Shown: positions 15,322-20,395 of the stretch, piece by piece
Layout: each line of letters starts with the position of its first letter
Position numbering within the stretch: the first letter of the stretch is position 1
DNA from: a virus
IMG/VR virus record: IMGVR_UViG_3300032268_000119
Location: 1 to 21,653 of that record
DNA: 21,653 bases
Direction: 5' to 3' (one strand)
Position numbers and translations under genes: made by a program
Notes under the pieces: model-generated
Databases searched by the model: none
The model's input: the letters and a program-made list of their open reading frames with translations, nothing else
What the model was told of the DNA's origin: nothing

Positions 15322-15507
15322 ATGGACAAAATACAACTTACTGATGAGCAGATTGACCATATTGCGGAACGTGCTGCTGAGGTAGCGTTCAAGCGTATCT
15401 ATGAAGAAGTAGGTCGGTCAGTTGTTAAAAAGATATTCTGGATTGTTGGTGCGGGTGCTCTAGGTCTAATGATCTGGATGGCTGGTAACGGTCAGCTTCC
15501 TAAGTGA
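15322..15507 (+). CDS. Small single-membrane-span protein of the lysis region
   Basis: A 61-residue protein. The ATG at 15322 follows the fibre stop by two bases; an upstream in-frame GTG at 15301 would lie inside the fibre gene. The N-terminal 30 residues form a charged amphipathic helix (TDEQIDHIAERAAEVAFKRI). One membrane span follows at about 37-54 (KIFWIVGAGALGLMIWMAG), with a short polar tail. The arrangement suggests an inner-membrane protein with a cytoplasmic N-terminal helix. It is the first of four membrane-protein genes ahead of the lysozyme, so a role in lysis control (holin, antiholin or pinholin-like) is possible but not shown. Ribosome site weak. Confidence 0.72.
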   Translation: MDKIQLTDEQIDHIAERAAEVAFKRIYEEVGRSVVKKIFWIVGAGALGLMIWMAGNGQLPK

Positions 15508-15508
15508 T

Positions 15509-16123
15509 GTGGACCCACTTACAATTCTTGCTGCTGCAAAACTGGCTGCAAGTGCAATCAAACAAGGCTGTGAACTGTATCAACAGGCTAAGGCTGATGG
15601 TATGGAGTTGGTTGACGCATACGGTAAAGCCAAAGATGTGGTTGCTGACATTAGTAGTCATCTGGGTGGATTTTTCAAAGCGCATGAGCAACTTGAGAAA
15701 CACGTACACGAGGAAGAATTAAAGACTAAGAAGGTTCGTGATCCTGAGCTATCGGTAAATCAAGAAGCGTTTAATCGTATATTGGCTCAGAAGGAAATGA
15801 TCCGTTTAGAGACAGAGTTGCGTGAAATGATGGTGTATCAGGCTCCGAAAGAACTAGGTGCTATCTGGTCAGAGTTTGAGGTAATGCGGGATAGAGTTAA
15901 GGCAGAACGAGCAGAGGTTCAACGTCAGGAATTACTAAAGCAACAGGCGGCGGTATGGCGACGGGCAAATATAAAAAGAAAAATCGCGGAGCAGATGACA
16001 TCAATAATCGCGGTAGTGTTCATAATATTGTGGTTCCTATGGCTAATGATACTCCTGAGAACGAGCCACACATACCGTTCACTCTACTTCTCACCATATT
16101 GGTACTGTGTATTGTGCTCGTAA
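15509..16123 (+). CDS. Helical protein with C-terminal membrane anchor
   Basis: A 204-residue protein with a GTG start two bases after the previous stop (the nearby ATG at 15507 belongs to another frame). The N-terminus DPLTILAAAKLAASAIKQGC, then ELYQQAKADGMELVD, is a helical opening seen in conserved proteins of aquatic phages. A long charged coiled-coil region follows (about 60-165: EEELKTKKVRDPELSVNQEA, then QEAFNRILAQKEMIRLETEL). One membrane span closes the family-like part (about 166-183, IIAVVFIILWFLWLMILL). The last 20 residues overlap another gene in a different frame. The likely topology is a cytoplasmic coiled coil tethered to the inner membrane at its C-terminus. Function unknown; it lies in the lysis region. 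Confidence 0.75.
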   Translation: MDPLTILAAAKLAASAIKQGCELYQQAKADGMELVDAYGKAKDVVADISSHLGGFFKAHEQLEKHVHEEELKTKKVRDPELSVNQEAFNRILAQKEMIRLETELREMMVYQAPKELGAIWSEFEVMRDRVKAERAEVQRQELLKQQAAVWRRANIKRKIAEQMTSIIAVVFIILWFLWLMILLRTSHTYRSLYFSPYWYCVLCS

Positions 16124-16248
16124 TTGCACTCCCTGTAATGGGCGTAATGTATATGGACATGAATAACGCGACTATTGTAGCCAATGAAGAAATACGCAAG
16201 ATGAAAGAATTACGCTTAAAACTGTTAACTGAAATGCAAGGACAATAA
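15955..16248 (+). CDS. Small membrane protein overlapping the previous gene out of frame
   Basis: A 97-residue protein whose first 169 bases overlap the end of the preceding gene in another frame. A shorter form could start at 16039 (MANDTPENEP). The N-terminus is basic (TGKYKKKNRG), and one strong membrane span runs from about 42 to 65 (FTLLLTILVLCIVLVIALPV). A charged helix follows (NEEIRKMKELRLKLLTEMQG). The positive N-terminus suggests N-in, C-out topology, so the terminal helix would lie in the periplasm. The start at 15955 is preceded by AGGCGGCGGT. The stop overlaps the holin-like gene (TAATG). Function unknown; the N-in/C-out layout is loosely like an inner spanin, but the helix is short and no partner lipoprotein is seen nearby. 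Confidence 0.7.
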   Translation: MATGKYKKKNRGADDINNRGSVHNIVVPMANDTPENEPHIPFTLLLTILVLCIVLVIALPVMGVMYMDMNNATIVANEEIRKMKELRLKLLTEMQGQ

Positions 16249-16730
16249 TGCTTACCTTACTCTCTACATTTATGTCGTTCTTATCGGGTGGACTTCCTAG
16301 TTTGCTTAATTTCTTTCAGGATAAGTCTGATAAGAAGCATGAACTAGCGATGGCTCAGGTTCAGATGCAGATGCAGCTAGAGATGCAGAAAGCTGGCTTT
16401 CAGGCTCAGGAACGCGTTGAGGAAATCCACACAGAGCAGATACAGATACAAACAGCATCAGACGAGCGTAAAGCACTCTACAACCACGATATAGAGATCG
16501 GCAAAGGTGCAAGCCAATGGGTAATCAATGCTCGCGCTATGGTGCGTCCTACGGTCACCTACGGTCTATTCTTCCTGCTAGTGGCTATCGATATAGCTGG
16601 TGTCTGGTATGCATGGACTCAGAACGTGCCATTTAAGTTAATGATTGACGAGGTATGGGATTCTGATACTCAGTTGATATGGGCATCTGTTATAGCGTTT
16701 CATTTCGGTACAAGGGCATTTGCAAAATGA
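16248..16730 (+). CDS. Holin-like membrane protein
   Basis: A 160-residue protein. A hydrophobic N-terminal helix (about 2-22, TLLSTFMSFLSGGLPSLLNF) is followed by a methionine- and glutamine-rich charged coiled coil at about 28-72 (AQVQMQMQLEMQKAGFQAQE). Membrane-like segments follow at about 102-122 (TYGLFFLLVAIDIAGVWYAW) and 140-156 (TQLIWASVIAFHFGT). The order of one short and two longer hydrophobic segments, directly upstream of the endonuclease and lysozyme genes, fits a holin that permeabilises the inner membrane, as in the three-span GTA-type holins. Sequence likeness is modest, so the function rests largely on topology and position. AAGGA precedes the start. The stop overlaps the endonuclease start (ATGA). 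Confidence 0.65.
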   Translation: MLTLLSTFMSFLSGGLPSLLNFFQDKSDKKHELAMAQVQMQMQLEMQKAGFQAQERVEEIHTEQIQIQTASDERKALYNHDIEIGKGASQWVINARAMVRPTVTYGLFFLLVAIDIAGVWYAWTQNVPFKLMIDEVWDSDTQLIWASVIAFHFGTRAFAK

Positions 16731-17209
16731 GCATAGGTGTCTACGCTGTAATTAATAAGGCTGAAAACAAAATGTACATTGGTAGCAGTTCCAATGTAGA
16801 GAGGCGGCTTGTTTATCAAAAGTCGCACTTAAAGTGTGGTCATCAAACAATGATTGCTGGTCTTAAAGGTAAAAGCATAAACATTGATGACTTTGATTTT
16901 CAAATAATTGCTAAAACAGAATTAATTGAAGATGCAAGGAATTTTGAAACGCTGCTTCTTAAAACTTTATGGAATGATGGAGTTTTATACAACTTAGCTC
17001 CTCACGCTGACGGTGCTAGTGGAGTTAAACGAGATAAAGCTAAATATAAGCTAGGTGCTGCAAAGAGAAACAGCGATCCAGATTATTCAAATAAATTAAG
17101 TGCTGCATGTAAAGGTAAGAGAAAAATAGTTGTTTGCCCACATTGTCAGAAATCTGGCGGCGGTGGAAATATGATGCGGTATCATTTTGATAATTGCAAA
17201 ACAAAATGA
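16727..17209 (+). CDS. Free-standing GIY-YIG homing endonuclease
   Basis: A 160-residue protein; the ATG at 16727 overlaps the holin-like stop (ATGA) and has AAGGGC upstream. The GIY-YIG nuclease domain is seen as GVY at residues 4-6 and YIG at 17-19. These are followed by S-x-x-x-V-x-RR and a later glutamate (E74 in NFETLLLKTLW) and N89, the expected catalytic positions. The C-terminus ends in a zinc-finger-like segment, C137-x2-C140 ... H153 ... C157 with GGGGNMMRYHFDNC, common in phage homing endonucleases. It should cut a target in related phage genomes lacking the gene and so spread itself. It sits between the lysis genes as a separate gene, not in an intron, and both neighbours appear intact. 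Its frame ends in ATGA with the lysozyme start. Confidence 0.88.
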   Translation: MSIGVYAVINKAENKMYIGSSSNVERRLVYQKSHLKCGHQTMIAGLKGKSINIDDFDFQIIAKTELIEDARNFETLLLKTLWNDGVLYNLAPHADGASGVKRDKAKYKLGAAKRNSDPDYSNKLSAACKGKRKIVVCPHCQKSGGGGNMMRYHFDNCKTK

Positions 17210-17682
17210 AGGTAAGCGATAATGCACTTAAAGCCATAATGCACCACGAGGGGGTAAGGCTTAAACCTTACCGATGCCCTGCTCGACTCTGGACGATCGG
17301 CGTTGGACATGTAATCGAAGCGAGCCATGCAAAGGTTCCATTTGAGGAGCGCAGTTATCTGGAAATACCGGATGGCTGGAACCGTAAATTATCAATGGAT
17401 GAGGTTAATGCAATTCTTGCGGCTGATTTGCAGCGTTTTGAACGAGGTGTATTACGTTATTGCCCTCGTGGGATTACTCAAGGGCGGTTTGACGCTCTGG
17501 TCTCTTTTGCATTTAACGTAGGACTAGGAACACTACAAAGGTCAACTCTACGTCAGAAACATAATCGTGGTGACTATGATGGTGCTGCTGATGAGTTCTT
17601 AAAATATTGTTTAGCAGGCGGTAAGGTTCTTAAAGGACTCCTTAATAGGCGAAAAGATGAACGTGCTATATATTTAATGTAA
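17206..17682 (+). CDS. Endolysin, GH24 (T4-type) lysozyme
   Basis: A 158-residue muramidase, expected to cut the glycan chain of peptidoglycan at the end of infection. The catalytic region is HHEGVRLKPYRCPARLWTIG, then VGHV. It gives E15, C24 and T30 in the E-8-(D/C)-5-T spacing of GH24 lysozymes, with cysteine in the position of the T4 aspartate, a common phage variant. The motifs ITQGRFDALVSFAFNVGLGT and the ending GLLNRRKDERAIYLM are also typical. The protein has the usual length and no signal peptide or anchor, so it would need the holin to leave the cytoplasm. The start overlaps the endonuclease stop (ATGA) and lacks an upstream ribosome site of its own, suggesting coupling to the endonuclease. 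Confidence 0.93.
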   Translation: MKVSDNALKAIMHHEGVRLKPYRCPARLWTIGVGHVIEASHAKVPFEERSYLEIPDGWNRKLSMDEVNAILAADLQRFERGVLRYCPRGITQGRFDALVSFAFNVGLGTLQRSTLRQKHNRGDYDGAADEFLKYCLAGGKVLKGLLNRRKDERAIYLM

Positions 17683-17683
17683 T

Positions 17684-17700
17684 TTGTAATATTATTGCAA
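17684..17700. repeat. AT-rich palindrome after the lysozyme gene
   Basis: TTGTAATA-T-TATTGCAA is an eight-plus-eight inverted repeat around a central T, with one T-G mismatch as DNA and fully paired as RNA. It lies directly after the lysozyme stop in one of the few non-coding gaps (41 bases) of the late unit. It may be a protein-binding site or a weak hairpin; no U tract follows, so it is not a standard terminator. No good promoter is visible before the next gene. Confidence 0.4.
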
Positions 17701-17723
17701 TAACTACATGATATATAGATTAA

Positions 17724-17924
17724 ATGCCTAAAATCAAAATACCTGATGACTGCATGCCAGCTTGTATTAGCTGCGCTTTCTATACTTGCGAGCCTAAAGA
17801 AGATGTAGGCTTCTGCTACCGATACCCACCTACGATTATTGAAGTGGAAGGCGATTATGATAGTTGCTATCCGGTTACTGGTCGAACGGATTGGTGCGGT
17901 GAATTTGTCCGTAGGGTGAACTAA
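17724..17924 (+). CDS. Cysteine-rich microprotein, probable metal-binding
   Basis: A 66-residue protein with seven cysteines (10, 14, 17, 22, 31, 48, 58). The pattern C-x2-C-x-FY ... GFCYRYPP ... CYPVTGRTDWCGEF belongs to a small cysteine-rich type seen in phages and bacteria. In that type a C-x2-C, a CR/CY-x-PP and a WCGEF cysteine could hold one zinc or iron. It lacks a clear ribosome site and follows the only sizeable gap in this part. The stop overlaps the start of the metallophosphoesterase gene (TAATG), which has AGGGTGA upstream. No function is known; a role as adaptor or inhibitor is conceivable only by size. Confidence 0.75.
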   Translation: MPKIKIPDDCMPACISCAFYTCEPKEDVGFCYRYPPTIIEVEGDYDSCYPVTGRTDWCGEFVRRVN

Positions 17925-18877
17925 TGAAAATCACAGACGAAGAATTTATCGCAGTGTGGAATCAGTACAATTCAGCGTCTCAAGTATCTAAAGCATTAGG
18001 ATTAACTATTCGGCATACTCACTCTAGGCGTAGAGATATAGAGAGTAAACACTCTATTGTGCTAGCTGCTAACGATGCTCGAAGCCCTACATTCAATATA
18101 ACCATTCCTCAAAATGGAGTTAGGGTTAATGTAGAGATGGATGACGGTGTGATTATGGTTGGTTCAGACTGCCATTATTATCCGGGAATTATATCAACGG
18201 CTCATAGGGCTTTTGTTCATTTAGCAAAAGAACTTTCCCCTAAGATGATAATAATGAACGGAGACGTATTCGATGGTAGTTCGGCAAGTTCTCATAGCCC
18301 GATAGGATGGCAACAAACGCCAACAGTTAAGCAGGAATTAGATGCTTGCCAAGAACGCTTAGGTGAAATTGAAGATGTTGCTAAAAATGCAAAATTACAT
18401 TGGACGTGGGGGAATCATGACTTACGTTTTAATACCCGTTTAGCGTCACAAGTTGGAAGTGCATTTGAGGGTGTTAAAGGAATGAATTTAACGGATCATT
18501 TTCCTCGATGGCAGTTCAGCACGAGTATTATGGTTAATGAGCATACGATGATTAAACATAGATGGCATAACGGAATCCATGCTGTTTATAACAACACATT
18601 AAAATCAGGTGTCTCGTTTGTGACTGGGCATTTGCACTCATTAAAGGTTACGCCGTGGACAGATATGGGTGCTCAGAAAACTAGATACGGTGTAGATACA
18701 GGCACGATGGCTAATATAGATGACCCTGCGTTTTTTTATACAGAAGATTCCCCGGTCAACTGGAGAAGCGGACTAGCTGTTCTAACATTCTGGGAAGGTA
18801 AGTTAATGCCTCCAGAGCTATGTGAAGTAATCTCCGAAGGTATTGTGTACTTTAGAGGTAAAATTATTGAAGTGTAG
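17924..18877 (+). CDS. HTH-metallophosphoesterase (calcineurin-like)
   Basis: A 317-residue protein in two parts. Residues 1-45 form a helix-turn-helix segment (FIAVWNQYNSASQVSKALGL, then TIRHTHSRRRDIESKHSI). From about residue 75 follows a calcineurin-like phosphoesterase with its full metal-site set. This consists of D82-x-H84 (VGSDCHYY), GD114-x-x-D117 (NGDVFDG), GNH165D (WTWGNHD), H212 in KHRWH, and GH236LH238. It should hydrolyse a phosphoester with two metal ions; the substrate may be a nucleic acid or nucleotide. Phage proteins with this two-part plan are found repeatedly near lysis or DNA genes. It starts in the stop of the cysteine-rich gene (TAATG). Fold confidence is high; the role is open. 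Confidence 0.88.
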   Translation: MKITDEEFIAVWNQYNSASQVSKALGLTIRHTHSRRRDIESKHSIVLAANDARSPTFNITIPQNGVRVNVEMDDGVIMVGSDCHYYPGIISTAHRAFVHLAKELSPKMIIMNGDVFDGSSASSHSPIGWQQTPTVKQELDACQERLGEIEDVAKNAKLHWTWGNHDLRFNTRLASQVGSAFEGVKGMNLTDHFPRWQFSTSIMVNEHTMIKHRWHNGIHAVYNNTLKSGVSFVTGHLHSLKVTPWTDMGAQKTRYGVDTGTMANIDDPAFFYTEDSPVNWRSGLAVLTFWEGKLMPPELCEVISEGIVYFRGKIIEV

Positions 18878-18886
18878 GAGAGCTAT

Positions 18887-19090
18887 ATGTCCGACTTTAT
18901 TCAAAAACAAATTGATGCGTCTGAGCGTTTATTCAATGTAATGCTTGAGGATCATCGGCAGAGGTTTGAGAAAATTGCAGCAGTTTACGCATTAAGTGAA
19001 AGTCTGCAGAAAAAATTAAACGAGCGTGATGCAGAAATTGCAAGGCTGCGTCAACAACTACGAATCTATGAATCAATAGATTTTATGTAA
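18887..19090 (+). CDS. Small coiled-coil protein, last gene of the rightward unit
   Basis: A 67-residue, almost wholly helical protein with heptad-like leucine and isoleucine spacing in the second half (LSESLQKKLNERDAEIARLR, then QQLRIYESIDFM). It has a good ribosome site (AGGAGAG, about six bases before ATG). No membrane span or known family is visible. Its last 25 bases overlap the 3' end of the first leftward gene on the other strand, so the two transcripts collide here with no terminator between them. The function is unknown. Confidence 0.75.
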   Translation: MSDFIQKQIDASERLFNVMLEDHRQRFEKIAAVYALSESLQKKLNERDAEIARLRQQLRIYESIDFM

Positions 19091-19314
19091 TTCATCATTT
19101 CAGCATTCATTTTAGCTCTTGCCCATTTATCTGGTCCTGACAACTGCATCAAGGCTAATGAGAATTGCACGAAGTTATTGAGCTTCTCTAGTTCTAGCTC
19201 GTCTACTTCGCCATTACGTATTCCTCTAATGACGTTAGTTATTCCAATTCTATTGCCATCAATTATGGCTTGCCAGTCATAATCTTCCTTACGATTGCGC
19301 GGATTCTTAGTCAT
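19066..19314 (-). CDS. Small helical phage protein, unknown function
   Basis: An 82-residue protein, the last gene of the leftward unit. The N-terminus is basic and polar (TKNPRNRKEDYDWQ), then DGNRIGITNVIRGIRNGEVD, then two helices (ELEKLNNFVQFSLALMQLSG and WARAKMNAEMMNYIKS). No signal peptide or membrane span is visible. The start overlaps the upstream zinc-ribbon-like gene by eight bases. Its 3' end overlaps that of the rightward coiled-coil gene by 25 bases. No family is recognised. Confidence 0.72.
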   Translation of the reverse strand: MTKNPRNRKEDYDWQAIIDGNRIGITNVIRGIRNGEVDELELEKLNNFVQFSLALMQLSGPDKWARAKMNAEMMNYIKSIDS

Positions 19315-19504
19315 TACTGTCCGATATTTGTATAATCTTCTCGGACGTGAGGTTTTCTATAGGTGTACACGTATGCACATCTGCTGGATTAACTTTACCG
19401 CATCGTAGACAAGGTTGAGTATAGTTTGGCTTACCACCTGAGTAAGTCTTTACCCACGGACATTGGCAATCGTGTAACTCTTTTTCACATCTACCGCATC
19501 TCAT
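19307..19504 (-). CDS. Zinc-ribbon-like microprotein
   Basis: A 65-residue protein with two cysteine clusters: C3-x2-C6 with C13-x-C15 at the N-terminus (MRCGRCEKELHDCQCPW), and C32-x2-C35 with H44 and C46 (CLRCGKVNPADVHTC). The layout suggests one or two bound zinc ions. The start overlaps the stop of the upstream 52-residue gene (ATGA), and the end overlaps the next gene by eight bases. No family is recognised beyond the general zinc-ribbon type. Confidence 0.75.
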   Translation of the reverse strand: MRCGRCEKELHDCQCPWVKTYSGGKPNYTQPCLRCGKVNPADVHTCTPIENLTSEKIIQISDSND

Positions 19505-19659
19505 AATGGCTCACCATTCTTTTGAGCTTCTTTATTCATTTCGCGTAATGCAGCTTGCCAGCCTTCCCATGCCCACCATATAGGACTATCTTTAGGGAAA
19601 TCATTGTCTGGAGTTAAATCGTCTCCATTCCACCAACCGAAGAATTGATCGTTATTCAT
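19501..19659 (-). CDS. 52-residue tryptophan-rich phage protein
   Basis: A short gene encoding 52 residues. The start is MNNDQFFGWWNGDDL, the middle TPDNDFPKDSPIWWAWEGWQ, and the end AALREMNKEAQKNGEPL. The WWAWEGWQAA pattern resembles small conserved phage proteins. Six tryptophans in 52 residues are striking. It fills the gap between the signal-anchored 65-residue gene and the zinc-ribbon-like gene and overlaps the latter by four bases (ATGA), which supports that it is real. The function is unknown. Confidence 0.68.
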   Translation of the reverse strand: MNNDQFFGWWNGDDLTPDNDFPKDSPIWWAWEGWQAALREMNKEAQKNGEPL

Positions 19660-19678
19660 CGTTTAATGCCACTTTCTG

Positions 19679-19876
19679 TCATTTTCCGCAGATTCTTTGT
19701 TTGGCTTCTTTAAGATCAGAGTTCATTAGCCAAGCAGAACATTGAGAATCGATTGTAAAGGCATTTTTACCGTCTCTGAAGCCAGCGTTATAGGCTGACT
19801 GTACTCTGGTAGTAAGCACAACAGAACAGCCCCATAGAGCCGCTAATAAAGCCGCAAACACTAATAGCACTTTCAT
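19679..19876 (-). CDS. Small exported or membrane-anchored protein
   Basis: A 65-residue protein. The N-terminus MKVLLVFAALLAALWGCSVV is a signal-peptide or signal-anchor type sequence. The LWGC at residues 14-17 is close to a lipobox (L-x-G-C), but tryptophan at the -2 position is unusual, so lipoprotein processing is uncertain. The remaining segment (TTRVQSAYNAGFRDGKNAFT) is polar, with further cysteines at 46 and 63 that could form a disulfide outside the cytoplasm. It begins inside the stop of the Cro-like gene (ATGA), with AGGGC upstream. Its place in the early-type unit argues against a spanin. The function is unknown. Confidence 0.68.
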   Translation of the reverse strand: MKVLLVFAALLAALWGCSVVLTTRVQSAYNAGFRDGKNAFTIDSQCSAWLMNSDLKEAKQRICGK

Positions 19877-20064
19877 AACAAAGCCCTAATGTCTGCTACT
19901 GGCATACCTAGACACTCATGAATCTTGAGGATTATGTCTGCGGATACATTAATCTTGCCTGAGCGAATCTTGCTTATCGTAGGAGGTGGTACGTCTAAGG
20001 TACGGCTAAGTTGAGCGTCATTCTTAATGCTGTAGCGTTGTTTAACTTCATCAAGCAATTTCAT
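19873..20064 (-). CDS. Cro/CI-like helix-turn-helix DNA-binding protein
   Basis: A 63-residue protein. The ATG at 20064 has GGAG about seven bases upstream; a longer reading frame running back to 20298 would cross the terminator and the SSB-like gene and is rejected. The sequence KNDAQLSRTLDVPPPTISKI, then RSGKINVSADIILKIHECLG, is a five-helix XRE-type fold. The recognition helix lies around PPPTISKIRSG. It is probably a transcription regulator of phage genes, comparable in size to Cro. It lies behind a minus-strand terminator, so it should be made only by read-through or from a promoter not visible in the short gap. The stop overlaps the next gene (ATGA). Confidence 0.82.
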   Translation of the reverse strand: MKLLDEVKQRYSIKNDAQLSRTLDVPPPTISKIRSGKINVSADIILKIHECLGMPVADIRALL

Positions 20065-20078
20065 GGTTACTCCAGAAT

Positions 20079-20104
20079 AAAAAAACAGGAGCCGAAACTC
20101 CTGT
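20079..20104 (-). terminator. Intrinsic terminator before the Cro-like gene
   Basis: On the minus strand the RNA forms ACAGGAG-UUUCGG-CUCCUGU, a perfect seven-base-pair stem (20085-20091 with 20098-20104) with a six-base loop, followed by six U. This is a textbook intrinsic terminator for leftward transcription. It lies after the SSB-like gene and 15 bases before the Cro-like start. Confidence 0.85.
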
Positions 20105-20107
20105 GAA

Positions 20108-20131
20108 AGCCCTAGAAGGAGGATTAGGGCT
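20108..20131 (-). promoter_or_regulatory. Second hairpin with anti-Shine-Dalgarno-like loop
   Basis: A perfect seven-base-pair stem (20108-20114 with 20125-20131; AGCCCTA/TAGGGCT) encloses a ten-base loop. On the minus-strand RNA the loop is AUCCUCCUUC, complementary to GGAG-type ribosome sites. It lies between the SSB-like stop (20138) and the terminator hairpin. It has no U tract itself. It could stabilise the upstream mRNA or take part in alternative pairing with GGAG in the terminator stem or in the Cro-like ribosome site. Confidence 0.55.
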
Positions 20132-20137
20132 GCGAGA

Positions 20138-20395
20138 TCAGAACGGAATTTCTTGGTCAAAATCATCTGGTTCAACAGACTTAACAGGATTATTAACTGG
20201 CTTGGTATCGTTCTTAGGTTTAACTGATAAGCTAAAGAACTTTTTACCGTCTTTTTTGCTTTCTTTAAGCCATCCTGAGAGCCAGAAGTCAGTACCATCT
20301 ACATTAACGCTGCCTGAGTAGTCTGGATGATTGTCAGAGGTTTTATTTCCGTTGCGGTAAAGTACGCCACGATTTTCATTGTTATATTCAGTCAT
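20138..20395 (-). CDS. Small SSB-like protein with acidic C-terminal tip
   Basis: An 85-residue protein. The body MTEYNNENRGVLYRNGNKTS, then YSGSVNVDGTDFWLSGWLKE, then KKDGKKFFSLSVKPK, resembles short phage proteins with a single small beta-barrel, usually found beside recombination genes. The tail EPDDFDQEIPF (75-85) is close to the acidic C-terminal tip of bacterial SSB (ending DIPF), which docks DNA-repair and replication enzymes. It likely binds single-stranded DNA or SSB partners alongside the annealing protein encoded upstream, with which it overlaps by eight bases. AGGAAAG precedes the start. A terminator follows. DNA binding itself is inferred, not seen. Confidence 0.75.
   Translation of the reverse strand: MTEYNNENRGVLYRNGNKTSDNHPDYSGSVNVDGTDFWLSGWLKESKKDGKKFFSLSVKPKNDTKPVNNPVKSVEPDDFDQEIPF

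Noticed and set aside
16679-16726. Longer start for the homing endonuclease
   Set aside because: The extension lies within the holin-like gene; the ATG at 16727 overlaps its stop as ATGA and begins right before the GIY motif.
16727-17209. Self-splicing intron carrying the endonuclease
   Set aside because: Both flanking genes are complete and the endonuclease overlaps their ends, so it is a free-standing gene.
17684-17723. Possible late promoter before the cysteine-rich gene (TTGCAA or TTGTAA with TATATA)
   Set aside because: The spacings (about 11 or 22 bases) do not fit a standard sigma-70 promoter.
19679-19876. Outer-membrane spanin partner for the lysis region
   Set aside because: It is on the opposite strand in the early-type unit, and the lipobox is atypical.
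20065-20298. Long N-terminal extension of the Cro-like protein
   Set aside because: It would run through the intrinsic terminator and the SSB-like gene; the ATG at 20064 has a GGAG site and gives a complete XRE fold.
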